A DNA stretch of 64,000 nt, taken from positions 62,001-126,000 of the forward strand of contig NZ_QCYH01000006.1 in the NCBI RefSeq assembly GCF_003072125.1, read 5' to 3'. The notes under the pieces were generated by a model, which saw nothing but the letters and a program-made list of their open reading frames with translations, was not told where the DNA came from and searched no databases. This DNA is from Pelagivirga sediminicola (GTDB lineage: Bacteria; Pseudomonadota; Alphaproteobacteria; Rhodobacterales; Rhodobacteraceae). Both the position numbers and the translations under genes were made by a program. Position 1 is the first letter of the stretch, and every line of letters starts with the position of its first letter. This document shows, in pieces, positions 9,972 through 18,152 of this stretch.

Positions 9972-10142
9972 GTGATTGTCAAGATCGTTGCACTCTTCCT
10001 TGCAGGCATGGCCGTTCTGGCCATGTTCGGCCGCCTGCGCTTTCCCGGCCAGAAACGCCTGGCGGCGGCGAAATGCCCGAAATGCGGCAAGTTCAAAATC
10101 GGCAAGGGGCCCTGCTCCTGCCAGAAGGGTTTGGGTAAATGA
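9972..10142 (+). CDS. 56-residue membrane-anchored zinc-ribbon protein, function unknown
   Basis: Starting at GTG 9972, the protein has one N-terminal hydrophobic helix (VKIVALFLAGMAVLAMFGRL), a short basic linker and four cysteines spaced as CPKCG(...)CSC, which looks like a small zinc ribbon. It is too short to be an enzyme. It begins 4 nt after the S49 peptidase stop, and its own stop overlaps the antiporter ATG (ATGATG), so the three genes are translationally linked. I recall similar small proteins in other Rhodobacteraceae but no assigned role. The GTG start is inferred because frames further upstream overlap the peptidase gene. Confidence 0.7.
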   Translation: MIVKIVALFLAGMAVLAMFGRLRFPGQKRLAAAKCPKCGKFKIGKGPCSCQKGLGK

Positions 10143-11089
10143 TGGTCTGGTTGCTTGCCGGGCTGGGGCTGGTGATCCTGCTGCTGGCGGGCGATGCGCT
10201 GGTCAAGGGCGCGGTCAATCTGAGCTTGCGCGTCGGTATCCCGGCGCTGATCGTCAGTCTGACGATCGTCGCCTTCGGCACCTCCGCGCCCGAACTGCTG
10301 ATCTCGATCAACGCGGTGCTGCTGGACAAGCCGGGGCTGGCGCTGGGCAATGTGGTGGGGTCAAACACGGCCAACGTGCTGCTGGTTCTGGGCCTGCCCG
10401 CAATCCTGTCGGTGCTGCATACCAGCACATGCGACACGCGAAAGACCTATGTGCTGATGCTGGCCGCCAGCGTGCTGTTCATCGGCCTTGCGTTTCTGGG
10501 GACGTTCACCTTCGTGTCGGGTCTGATCCTCCTGGCGGCGCTGGCCGCGTTCATGCTGGTCCTTGCGCGTGATGCGCAAAAGCACCGCCGTGCCGAGCGC
10601 GCCTATCCCGAGGCAGAGGTCGAGGGCGCCGATCCGGACATGCCGTGGTGGCAGATCATCGTGTTCCTGATCCTCGGCCTTGCCGGTCTGCCGCTGGGCG
10701 CCGATATCCTGATCGACAACGCGTCGATCATCGCATTGCGGTTCGGCGTCAGCGACACGGTCATCGGCCTGACGCTGGTGGCGCTGGGCACGTCCCTGCC
10801 GGAGCTGGCGACCACGGTGATGGCGGCGCTGCGCAAGCAGGCCGATGTGGCGCTGGGCAATGTCATCGGCTCGAACCTGTTAAACCTGCTGGGCATCATC
10901 GGGGTTGCGGCCCTTGTCGGGCCGATCCCGGTGGATCGCGGGTTCCTGACCTTCGATCTGTGGATCATGCTGGCCGCGTCGCTGGTGCTGGTGCCGTTCG
11001 TGTTTTTCAAGGTCGATATCGGCCGCGTTTGGGGCGCGCTCTTGTCTGCGGCCTATGTGGGCTACATCATTGTCGTATTGATCTGGTGA
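10139..11089 (+). CDS. CaCA-family calcium/sodium antiporter (YrbG-like)
   Basis: The protein has 316 residues and about ten membrane segments arranged as two inverted repeats. Each repeat carries the alpha-motif: GTSAPELLISINAVL with GNVVGSNTANVLLVLG in the first, and GTSLPELATTVMAAL with GNVIGSNLLNLLGIIG in the second. These motifs line the cation path in Na+/Ca2+ exchangers. A cytoplasmic loop rich in charged residues (DAQKHRRAERAYPEAE) separates the halves. The start overlaps the preceding small gene. Ion specificity cannot be read from sequence. Confidence 0.93.
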   Translation: MMVWLLAGLGLVILLLAGDALVKGAVNLSLRVGIPALIVSLTIVAFGTSAPELLISINAVLLDKPGLALGNVVGSNTANVLLVLGLPAILSVLHTSTCDTRKTYVLMLAASVLFIGLAFLGTFTFVSGLILLAALAAFMLVLARDAQKHRRAERAYPEAEVEGADPDMPWWQIIVFLILGLAGLPLGADILIDNASIIALRFGVSDTVIGLTLVALGTSLPELATTVMAALRKQADVALGNVIGSNLLNLLGIIGVAALVGPIPVDRGFLTFDLWIMLAASLVLVPFVFFKVDIGRVWGALLSAAYVGYIIVVLIW

Positions 11090-11103
11090 CTCGGGAGGCG
11101 CGC

Positions 11104-11883
11104 ATGAAACGTGCATTGGTGACAGGGGCGGGCAAGCGGCTGGGCCGCGCGATGGCGTTGGAGCTGGCGCAGCAGGGCCATGACGTCGCGGTGCATTACC
11201 ATAGCTCGGACAAGGGCGCCGAGGAGGTGGTGGCCGAGATCCGCCAGATGGGCCGCAGCGCGGTGGCCCTGCAGGCCGATCTGCTGAACGAGGACGAGGT
11301 GACGCCGCTGATCGCCGCCGCCGCCTCGGCGCTGGGCGGGCCGATGGCCGTTCTGGTCAACTCGGCCTCGATCTTCGATCACGACACGCTGGACAGCGCG
11401 ACGCGCAAGGGCTGGGACCGCCATTTCGAATCGAACCTGCGCGCGCCTTTCGTTCTGACGCAGGCGCTGGCCGCGCAGGTGCCGGACCCCGTGGAGGATG
11501 CCAATGGCGAGCCGGTGGCACAGGGCCTTGTCGTCAACATGATCGATCAGCGCGTGCGCAAGCTGACCCCCGAATTCATGACCTACACGCTGTCCAAGAT
11601 GGGCCTGTGGGCCTTTACGCAGACCGCCGCGCAGGCGCTGGCGCCGCGGGTGCGCGTGAACGGCATCGGCCCCGGCCCCACCCTGCGGGCCACGCGGCAG
11701 AGCGAGGCGCATTTTGCCGATCAACGCGCCTCCACCATCCTGAAGCGCGGCGCGAACAAGGATGACATCACCGGCGCGCTTGCGTATTTCCTGAACGCTC
11801 CGGCCGTCACCGGACAGCTTTTGTGCATCGATGGCGGGCAGCATCTGGGCTGGCGAACGCCCGACGTTCTGGGGGTGGAATGA
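11104..11883 (+). CDS. short-chain dehydrogenase, pteridine-reductase (FolM/PTR1)-like
   Basis: The protein has 259 residues with an N-terminal NADPH site TGAGKRLGRA. In place of the classical SDR serine there is Asp148, with Tyr161 and Lys165 following in TYTLSK. The Asp-(13)-Tyr-(4)-Lys spacing equals that of pteridine reductase PTR1 and its bacterial relatives such as FolM. VNGIGPGPTLRATRQSE is also typical of that branch. The likely reaction is NADPH-dependent reduction of a dihydropterin. The family assignment is firm; the natural substrate is inferred. GGGAGG precedes ATG 11104, 14 nt after the antiporter stop. Confidence 0.85.
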   Translation: MKRALVTGAGKRLGRAMALELAQQGHDVAVHYHSSDKGAEEVVAEIRQMGRSAVALQADLLNEDEVTPLIAAAASALGGPMAVLVNSASIFDHDTLDSATRKGWDRHFESNLRAPFVLTQALAAQVPDPVEDANGEPVAQGLVVNMIDQRVRKLTPEFMTYTLSKMGLWAFTQTAAQALAPRVRVNGIGPGPTLRATRQSEAHFADQRASTILKRGANKDDITGALAYFLNAPAVTGQLLCIDGGQHLGWRTPDVLGVE

Positions 11884-12020
11884 GCGCCGATGCGCAGCCC
11901 GTCGGCAAAGTTTTGCACTTTTTGAGCGCTTGTTCAGGATTTGCTGATGAATCCGCAATGAAATCAACATATTGCGTCGCAGCATAAATATTTCCATTTT
12001 GTATCAGCGGGTTGCAAAAC

Positions 12021-12037
12021 TGCCTATTAAATAGGCA
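12021..12037. promoter_or_regulatory. perfect 17-bp palindrome, possible operator
   Basis: TGCCTATT, one A, then AATAGGCA: two perfect 8-bp arms around a single base in the AT-rich spacer before uvrC. The size and symmetry suit a dimeric DNA-binding protein. No regulator is identified. Confidence 0.45.
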
Positions 12038-12098
12038 ATTCAGCGAAGTCCGTTGCCGACAAGGGAAATTCCACGGTGACGCGAAGTTACCCGCAGAC

Positions 12099-12107
12099 TT
12101 ATCCACA
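12099..12107 (+). promoter_or_regulatory. DnaA box (TTATCCACA)
   Basis: This is an exact match to the TTATNCACA consensus DnaA box, 78 nt before the uvrC start and 2 nt from a GANTC site. Only one perfect box is seen, so this is more likely a regulatory site (or chance) than an origin. Confidence 0.5.
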
Positions 12108-12184
12108 TGAATCGTGGACAGGATTGCCCTTGCGGACGCGCGCCCAAGATTGCAGCCACGCCGCAGAATCATATCTATGGAACC

Positions 12185-14059
12185 ATGACTGATCAGACGC
12201 CTCCCCAGACACCGGTGCCGACCGGCCACAAGGTGATCCAATCCTACCTGCGCACGCTGGACGCGTCGCCCGGCGTCTATCGCATGCTGGATGCGCAGGC
12301 GCGCGTTCTTTATGTCGGCAAGGCCCGCAATCTGAAGGCGCGGGTCAGCAGCTATGCGCGGCCCACCGGGCACACGGGGCGCATCATGCGGATGATCGAC
12401 GCGACCGCCTCGATGATGTTCCTGACCACCGCGACCGAGACCGAGGCGCTGCTGCTGGAGCAGAACCTCATCAAGCAGCTCAAGCCCAGATACAACGTGC
12501 TGCTGCGCGACGATAAATCTTTTCCCAACATTCTTGTGACGAAGTCGCACGATTATCCGATGATCAAGAAGCATCGCGGCGCCAAGCGCGAAAAGGGCGC
12601 CTATTACGGCCCCTTCGCCAGCGCCGGCGCGGTCAACCGGACGCTGGCGCAGCTTCAGCGCGTGTTCCAGTTGCGCAACTGCACGGATTCGGTGTTCGAG
12701 ACGCGCACGCGCCCTTGCCTGCAATACCAGATCAAGCGCTGCACGGCGCCCTGCGTGGGCTATATCACCAAGGCCGAATATGCCGCGCAGGTGAATGATG
12801 CCGAGAGGTATCTGAGCGGCAAATCCACCGAGATTCAGGAAAAACTGGCCGGCCAGATGGCCGAGGCCAGCGAGGCGATGGAGTTCGAGCGCGCCGCCGC
12901 CCTGCGCGACCGGATCAAGGCGATGACGCAGATCCAGACCGCGCAGGGCGTCAACCCGCGCAGCGTGGACGAGGCGGACATCATCGCGCTGCATCTGGAA
13001 AACGGGCAGGCCTGCGTTCAGGTTTTCTTCATTCGGGGCGGGCAGAATTGGGGCAACCGCGATTTTTATCCCCGCGTCGGCGTGGACGTCGAAGCGCCCG
13101 AAGTGCTGGAGGCGTTCATCGGCCAGTTCTACGACACCAAGGAGCCGCCCCGACAGCTGATCCTGTCGAACGAGATCGAGAACCCCGACCTGATGGCCGA
13201 GGCACTGACCGGCAAGCTGGGCCGCAAGGTGACGCTGATGGTTCCGCAGCGCGGCGAGAAGGCCGAATTGGTGGAATCCGCCCTGCGAAATGCACGCGAG
13301 AGCCTTGCGCGCAAGATGGCCGAGAGCGCGACGCAGGCGCGTCTGCTGAGAGGCGTGGCCGATGCGTTCGGGCTGGACGCAGCCCCGCAGCGGATCGAGG
13401 TTTATGACAACAGCCACATTCAGGGCGCGCATGCCGTGGGCGCGATGATCGTCGCGGGCCCCGAGGGGATGATGAAGAACCAGTACCGCAAGTTCAACAT
13501 TCGCGGCGACGATCTGACCCCCGGCGATGATTTCGGCATGATGAAGGAGGTGTTGCAACGCCGCTTCAAACGCCTGCTGAAGGAAGATCCCGACCGCAGC
13601 AAGGGCACCTGGCCCGATCTTCTGCTGATCGACGGCGGCGCGGGGCAGGTGAGCGCGGTGCGCGGCATCATGGAGGAAATGGGCGTTGGCGAAATCCCGA
13701 TGGTCGGCGTCGCCAAGGGGATCGACCGCGATCTGGGCAAGGAGGAGTTTCACCGCACCGGACAGCGGCCCATCGCCTTGCCGCGCAACGATCCGGTGCT
13801 TTATTTCATTCAGCGCCTGCGCGACGAGGCGCATCGTTTTGCCATCGGCACGCACCGCGCCAAACGCTCCAAGGCGACGCGCGCCACACCGCTGGATGAC
13901 GTGCCGGGCGTCGGCGCTGCGCGCAAACGCGCACTTTTGGCCCATTTCGGCAGCGCCAAGGCCGTCAGCCGCGCGAATCTGGCGGATCTGAAGGCGGTGG
14001 AAGGTGTCTCGGAAGGGCTGGCGCAGAAGGTCTATGACTACTTTCACGAGAAGGGCTGA
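12185..14059 (+). CDS. uvrC: UvrABC excinuclease subunit C
   Basis: The protein has 624 residues, normal for UvrC. An N-terminal GIY-YIG nuclease domain (SPGVYRMLDAQARVLYVGKA, about residues 35-55) makes the 3' incision. A Cys-rich RPCLQYQIKRCTAPCVG segment and a UvrBC-interaction region follow. The RNase-H-like domain (EVYDNSHIQGAHAVGAMIV, LLLIDGGAGQVSAV) makes the 5' incision. The C-terminal helix-hairpin-helix pair (DDVPGVGAARKRALLAHFG) binds DNA. It acts in nucleotide excision repair. ATG 12185 is chosen because the family homology begins soon after; the upstream in-frame ATG at 12107 adds unlike residues. pgsA follows. Confidence 0.96.
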   Translation: MTDQTPPQTPVPTGHKVIQSYLRTLDASPGVYRMLDAQARVLYVGKARNLKARVSSYARPTGHTGRIMRMIDATASMMFLTTATETEALLLEQNLIKQLKPRYNVLLRDDKSFPNILVTKSHDYPMIKKHRGAKREKGAYYGPFASAGAVNRTLAQLQRVFQLRNCTDSVFETRTRPCLQYQIKRCTAPCVGYITKAEYAAQVNDAERYLSGKSTEIQEKLAGQMAEASEAMEFERAAALRDRIKAMTQIQTAQGVNPRSVDEADIIALHLENGQACVQVFFIRGGQNWGNRDFYPRVGVDVEAPEVLEAFIGQFYDTKEPPRQLILSNEIENPDLMAEALTGKLGRKVTLMVPQRGEKAELVESALRNARESLARKMAESATQARLLRGVADAFGLDAAPQRIEVYDNSHIQGAHAVGAMIVAGPEGMMKNQYRKFNIRGDDLTPGDDFGMMKEVLQRRFKRLLKEDPDRSKGTWPDLLLIDGGAGQVSAVRGIMEEMGVGEIPMVGVAKGIDRDLGKEEFHRTGQRPIALPRNDPVLYFIQRLRDEAHRFAIGTHRAKRSKATRATPLDDVPGVGAARKRALLAHFGSAKAVSRANLADLKAVEGVSEGLAQKVYDYFHEKG

Positions 14060-14064
14060 GCGCC

Positions 14065-14083
14065 GTGAAAGCGGGGCTTTCAC
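14065..14083 (+). terminator. hairpin between uvrC and pgsA
   Basis: GTGAAAGC, loop GGG, GCTTTCAC form a perfect 8-bp stem 6 nt after the uvrC stop. There is no T tract, so it may only attenuate or protect the mRNA end. Confidence 0.4.
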
Positions 14084-14113
14084 ACCCACTCCAAGCGGGA
14101 TAGACATGGGCGC

Positions 14114-14779
14114 ATGAGATGGACCGTGCCCAATATCCTGACTGTCGCCCGCCTTCTGGCGGCGCCCGGCATCGCGGTCATGTTCCTTTATTTCAACCGG
14201 CCCTATGCCGATTGGTTCGCGCTGATCCTGTTCGTCACGGCGGCGATCACGGATTGGTTCGACGGCTATCTCGCCCGCTCCTGGCGGCAGGAGACCAAGC
14301 TGGGCGCGATGCTGGATCCGATCGCCGACAAGGCGATGGTGGTGATCGCGCTGATGGTCATCACCGGCTTTTCCGGCATGGATGCATGGTTCCTGCTGCC
14401 CGCGACCGTGATCATGTTTCGCGAGGTTTTCGTATCGGGCCTGCGCGAGTTTCTGGGCGACACCGCCGGCCTTCTGAAGGTCACGAAACTGGCCAAGTGG
14501 AAAACCACGCTGCAGATGGTCGCCATCGCGGTGCTGTTTGCCACCGGCGTTTTCGAGCATAATATCCTCAACCGCACGCGCGGCATGGATGATGCGATGA
14601 TCGACAGCATCATGGAGGGCCGCGTGGCCGATCATGTGGGGCTGGTATGGAATTACTACGCCGCGACGATTACGTGGTGGACAGGCGTCGTGCTGCTGTG
14701 GCTTGCCGCCGCGCTGACGCTACTCACCGGCTGGGATTACCTGGCCAAATCGCTGCCTTATCTGAAGGATGATCGCTGA
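14114..14779 (+). CDS. pgsA: CDP-diacylglycerol-glycerol-3-phosphate 3-phosphatidyltransferase
   Basis: The protein has 221 residues and several membrane helices. The CDP-alcohol phosphatidyltransferase signature D-G-x2-A-R-x8-G-x3-D-x3-D is present as DGYLAR, then GAMLDPIAD (residues about 50-75). The enzyme makes phosphatidylglycerol-phosphate from CDP-diacylglycerol and glycerol-3-phosphate at the inner membrane, the committed step to phosphatidylglycerol and cardiolipin. The stop shares one base with the moaD start (TGATG), so the two are translated together, the usual alphaproteobacterial order. A segment around residues 145-175 (VFEHNILNRTRGMDDAMID) lengthens it compared with short PgsA forms. 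Confidence 0.94.
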   Translation: MRWTVPNILTVARLLAAPGIAVMFLYFNRPYADWFALILFVTAAITDWFDGYLARSWRQETKLGAMLDPIADKAMVVIALMVITGFSGMDAWFLLPATVIMFREVFVSGLREFLGDTAGLLKVTKLAKWKTTLQMVAIAVLFATGVFEHNILNRTRGMDDAMIDSIMEGRVADHVGLVWNYYAATITWWTGVVLLWLAAALTLLTGWDYLAKSLPYLKDDR

Positions 14780-15024
14780 TGGACGTTCTTTATTTCGCAT
14801 GGGTGCGCGAGCGGATCGGCCTGCCGCGCGAAAAGGTCGAGACATCGGCCGCCACGGTCGGTGATCTGGTCGCCGAGTTGCGGGCGCGCGAGGCGCGGTA
14901 TGATGCGGCCTTTTCTGACCTGACGGCGCTGCGCGTGGCCGTGGATCAGGAATTGTCGGATTTCGACGCCCCATTGTCGGGCGCGCGCGAGGTGGCGTTC
15001 TTTCCGCCGATGACCGGGGGCTGA
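14779..15024 (+). CDS. moaD: molybdopterin synthase small subunit MoaD
   Basis: The protein has 81 residues, a ubiquitin-like fold protein ending in the required Gly-Gly (FFPPMTGG). The C-terminal glycine is thiocarboxylated and donates sulfur to precursor Z in molybdopterin synthesis. VLYFAWVRERIG at the N-terminus is typical. It lies between pgsA (1-nt overlap) and moaE (5-nt gap). Confidence 0.95.
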   Translation: MDVLYFAWVRERIGLPREKVETSAATVGDLVAELRAREARYDAAFSDLTALRVAVDQELSDFDAPLSGAREVAFFPPMTGG

Positions 15025-15029
15025 GGCCC

Positions 15030-15476
15030 GTGGATATCCGCGTTCAGGAGGCGCCCTTCGATCTGGGCCGAGAGGCGAGCGCCTTTGCCGCGCGCCAGAC
15101 CGGCATGGGCGCCATCGTCACCTTTACCGGCATCGTGCGCGATCTGGGCGGCACGCTCGATCACATGCAGATCGAGCATTATCCCGGCATGACCGAAAAG
15201 GCGCTGCGCGCGATTGCCGAGGATGCGCATGCGCGCTGGGATCTGGGCGGAAGCCTTGTGATTCACCGGCATGGCCGTCTTGGGCCCGATGACATGATCA
15301 TGATGGTCGCGACATCCTCGCGCCACCGCAAGGATGCGTTCGAGGCGGCGATGTTCCTCATGGATTACCTCAAATCCCGCGCGCCCTTCTGGAAAAAAGA
15401 GGTCGCCGCAGACGCCGAGGGCTGGGTCGCGGCCCGCGACGAGGATGAAGATGCGCTGAGGGATTGGCAGCGCTAG
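15030..15476 (+). CDS. moaE: molybdopterin synthase catalytic subunit MoaE
   Basis: The protein has 148 residues. The stretch GAIVTFTGIVRDLGG, IEHYPGMTEKAL and the lysine-bearing APFWKKE near residue 118 are family hallmarks; the conserved lysines act at the active site. With MoaD it forms the heterotetramer that converts precursor Z into molybdopterin. The start is GTG 15030, 5 nt after the moaD stop. The gene ends 38 nt before the convergent UbiH-like gene. Confidence 0.94.
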   Translation: MDIRVQEAPFDLGREASAFAARQTGMGAIVTFTGIVRDLGGTLDHMQIEHYPGMTEKALRAIAEDAHARWDLGGSLVIHRHGRLGPDDMIMMVATSSRHRKDAFEAAMFLMDYLKSRAPFWKKEVAADAEGWVAARDEDEDALRDWQR

Positions 15477-15514
15477 AACGCTGCCGCGCAGCCCGCCGTT
15501 GGCGGATCTTCAAG

Positions 15515-16732
15515 TCACCGCATCAATTCGGGCAGATCGCCGGTCAATCCCGCCGCCTCGCGCATCATCGCGCGGCGCAGTGGAGCGGCGGCGTTGATCG
15601 CGCCCATGCCGATGCCCCGGACCGCCCGAAGCAAGGGGTTGTCGTTGGAAAACAGCCGGTTGCTGAGGTCCGTGGTCATCGCCAGACTTGCCGTGTCAAA
15701 CCGGCGCCAGCGCTGGTAGCGCTCCAGAACATCGGGTGCGGCCAGATCCTCGCCCCGTCGGCGCGCATCGGCCACCACCTGCGCCAGCGCCCCGACATCG
15801 CGCAGCCCCGCGTTCAGCCCTTGCCCCGCGATGGGATGCAGCCCGTGGGCCGCATCCCCGATCAGCGCCACGCGCGGCGCGATCAGGCTGTTCGCGACGG
15901 TCAGGCCCAGCGGATAGGTATAGCGCTGGCCGGTCAGGGAAATTTCGCCCAGAAAATCACCGAAGCGGGGGCGCAGCACATGCAGGAAATCCGCATCGCT
16001 CAGCGCGGCGAACGCGGCGGCGGTCTGCGCCGTCTCGCTCCAGACGATGGAGGACACGTTGCCCGGCAGCGGCAGGATGGCCAGCGGGCCGGGCGGCATG
16101 AAGAACTGATGCGCGATGCCGTGATGGGGCCGCTCATGCTCGATCGCGCAGACCAGCGCCGTCTGGCCGTAGTCCCAGCCGGTGCGCGAAATCCCCGCCC
16201 TTTGCGCCGTGCCCGAGGTGCGCCCGTCCGCGCCCACGATCAGCCGCGTGCGCAGCACCTTGCCCGAGGCCAGCGTCAGCGCCGCGCCGCCGGGCGATAC
16301 CTCCTGCGCGGTGACTGCGTCACCCGAGATCTGCGTGATGTTCCCGTCGGCCTTCATCGCGGCCAGAAGGGCAGGGCGCAGAACGCGATCCTCGCACATA
16401 TGGCCCATCGGGCCTTCCTCCAGCTCGGCATGGTCGAAATGCAGGAAGAACGGCGACAGCGGCCCGGCGCCTGCGCGCCCGTCGCTGACCTTGATCTCCA
16501 GCATCGGCTGGGTGCGGTCCGCGATGCCCTTCCAGATCCCGATGGCGCGCAAAAGCCGCACCGACGCCAGCGCCAGCGCATAGGCGCGCCCGTCGAAGGC
16601 GGCGTTCTTGCGGATCTTGGCGGGCAGGGCATCGACCACGGTCACGCTCAGCCCCGTTTGCGCCAGGGCCAATGCCAGGGCGGGGCCGTTCAGACCGCCG
16701 CCGACGATCACGATATCGCTGTCATGTTTCAT
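15515..16732 (-). CDS. UbiH/UbiF/COQ6-family FAD monooxygenase, ubiquinone biosynthesis
   Basis: The protein has 405 residues. It has an N-terminal FAD motif IVIVGGGLNGPALALALAQTG, the mid-protein ADGRTSGTAQRAG (DG motif) and the C-terminal GDAAHGLHPIAGQGLNAGLRD signature specific to the UbiH/COQ6 group. These enzymes hydroxylate the benzoquinone ring during ubiquinone synthesis, peripheral to the inner membrane. Which ring carbon is hydroxylated (UbiF, UbiH, UbiI or UbiL type) cannot be told from sequence alone. The start at MKHDSD (16732) is chosen over an in-frame upstream codon at 16951, which would overlap the divergent amidase gene. Confidence 0.9.
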   Translation of the reverse strand: MKHDSDIVIVGGGLNGPALALALAQTGLSVTVVDALPAKIRKNAAFDGRAYALALASVRLLRAIGIWKGIADRTQPMLEIKVSDGRAGAGPLSPFFLHFDHAELEEGPMGHMCEDRVLRPALLAAMKADGNITQISGDAVTAQEVSPGGAALTLASGKVLRTRLIVGADGRTSGTAQRAGISRTGWDYGQTALVCAIEHERPHHGIAHQFFMPPGPLAILPLPGNVSSIVWSETAQTAAAFAALSDADFLHVLRPRFGDFLGEISLTGQRYTYPLGLTVANSLIAPRVALIGDAAHGLHPIAGQGLNAGLRDVGALAQVVADARRRGEDLAAPDVLERYQRWRRFDTASLAMTTDLSNRLFSNDNPLLRAVRGIGMGAINAAAPLRRAMMREAAGLTGDLPELMR

Positions 16733-16823
16733 GCGGCCCAATATGGCGGGGAATGCGGGATTGTCCATGCGCCACGGCGCCGCTACGGTCGGCGCGACAG
16801 GCGCAAGACAAGAGGGCGGGGCG

Positions 16824-18152
16824 ATGCAGGACTGGCTGAAAATGGGTGTGGCGGATCTGGGCCGCGGGATCGGGGCAGGGCAGATCGACGCCGTGGCCCT
16901 GACGGACGCATATATGGACGCCATCGACGCGCATCCGGTGGCGCCGCGCATCTATTCTGCCGTCACCCATCACCGCGCCCGGACCGAGGCGGCCGCCGCC
17001 GCCGCGCGTGCCGCGGCAGGGCAGCGGCGCGGGCCGCTGGACGGTGTGCCGGTCAGCTGGAAGGATCTGTTCGACAGCGCAGGCACCGCGACCGAGGCCG
17101 GCTCGCGCCTGCTGAAGGGCCGCGTGCCTGACCGCGACGCGGAGGTGCTGCAACGGGCGACCGCCGCGGGCCTCGTCTGCCTTGGCAAGACGCATATGAG
17201 CGAGCTGGCGTTTTCCGGTCTGGGCCTCAACCCGATGGCGGCAACGCCGCCGTGCATAAACGATGCGGGCGCGGTTGCCGGAGGCTCCTCCAGCGGCGCG
17301 GCGGCCAGCATCGCCCATGATCTGGCGCCCGGCGCGATCGGCACCGATACGGGCGGTTCGGTCCGCGTGCCGGCCGCGTGGAATGATCTGGTCGGGCTGA
17401 AAACCACCGCTGGGCGCATCCCGGTCCAAGGCTCCGTCCCGCTGGCCGCGCGTTTTGACACGATCGGCCCGCTGGCGCGCAGCGTCGAGGATGCCGCGCT
17501 GCTGCTCGGGGTGCTGGAGGGCCGGCGCGCGCCCGATCTGCGCGGCGCGTCGCTGCGCGGCATGCGCTTTGCCGCGCTTCAGACCACCGTCATGGACGAC
17601 CTGCGCGAGGCGCCCGAGCGCGCGTATCACGGCGCCTGCGAACGGTTGGACGCGGCCGGCGCCACGATCCACGCCATTCGCGCCCCCGAGGTGGAGGAGG
17701 CGATGGGCCTGGCGCAACTGCTCTTCTCCGCCGAAGCCTACGGCACCTGGGGCGAGGTGATCGAGGCGGATCCGGACAAGATGTTCGGCCCCATCCGCGA
17801 CCGGTTTCGCGGCGGCAAGGCGTTCAGCGCGCCCGAGTTCGTGGCCGGATGGCTGCGTCTTGATGAGTTGCGCGCGCACTGGGCCGCGCGGATGGCCGGG
17901 TTCGATGCGGTCCTCATGCCGACCGCGCCCAACCTTCCGCCCGATGTGCAGCGCCTTCTGGAGGGCGGCGATTATTACGTCACCGAGAACCTGCTGACGC
18001 TGCGCAACACCCGCGTCGGCAACCTGATGGGCCTTGCCGCGATCACGCTGCCCACGGGGGTGCCAAGCTGCGGCATCATGCTGTGCGGGCAGGCGATGGG
18101 CGAGGACCGGCTGCTTCGGGTGGCGAAGGCGGCAGAGGCCGCATTGGCCTAA
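16824..18152 (+). CDS. amidase-signature family hydrolase
   Basis: The protein has 442 residues. The Ser-cisSer-Lys triad is visible as Lys80 (GVPVSWKDLF), Ser155 (AGGSSSGAAA) and Ser179 (GTDTGGSVRVP); the 24-residue spacing between the two serines is that of the family. It would hydrolyse a C-N amide bond in the cytoplasm. Substrate unknown. It does not sit with gatB/gatC, so a Glu-tRNA amidotransferase role is unlikely, and the sequence looks like a stand-alone amidase. It is divergent from the UbiH-like gene with a 91-nt shared promoter region. Confidence 0.88.
   Translation: MQDWLKMGVADLGRGIGAGQIDAVALTDAYMDAIDAHPVAPRIYSAVTHHRARTEAAAAAARAAAGQRRGPLDGVPVSWKDLFDSAGTATEAGSRLLKGRVPDRDAEVLQRATAAGLVCLGKTHMSELAFSGLGLNPMAATPPCINDAGAVAGGSSSGAAASIAHDLAPGAIGTDTGGSVRVPAAWNDLVGLKTTAGRIPVQGSVPLAARFDTIGPLARSVEDAALLLGVLEGRRAPDLRGASLRGMRFAALQTTVMDDLREAPERAYHGACERLDAAGATIHAIRAPEVEEAMGLAQLLFSAEAYGTWGEVIEADPDKMFGPIRDRFRGGKAFSAPEFVAGWLRLDELRAHWAARMAGFDAVLMPTAPNLPPDVQRLLEGGDYYVTENLLTLRNTRVGNLMGLAAITLPTGVPSCGIMLCGQAMGEDRLLRVAKAAEAALA

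Larger units (their letters stand above)
11884..12184 (+). other. AT-rich intergenic region upstream of uvrC
   Basis: This 301-nt spacer is visibly richer in A and T than its surroundings. It holds a 17-bp palindrome (12021-12037), a perfect DnaA box (12099-12107) and three GANTC sites (11949-11953, 12109-12113, 12166-12170), the target of the alphaproteobacterial methylase CcrM. The in-frame extension of uvrC back to 12107 is rejected. No protein gene is recognisable. Confidence 0.6.

Noticed and set aside
12107-12184. Longer N-terminus for UvrC
   Set aside because: It overlaps the DnaA box and GANTC sites and adds residues without family similarity.
11884-12184. Replication origin
   Set aside because: Only one perfect DnaA box and no dnaA, parAB, hemE or gidA neighbours; kept as a possible regulatory site only.
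11807-14635. Long minus-strand open frame (942 codons) opposite uvrC and pgsA
   Set aside because: It spans two unrelated real genes and the spacer, with no domain pattern. Same GC effect.
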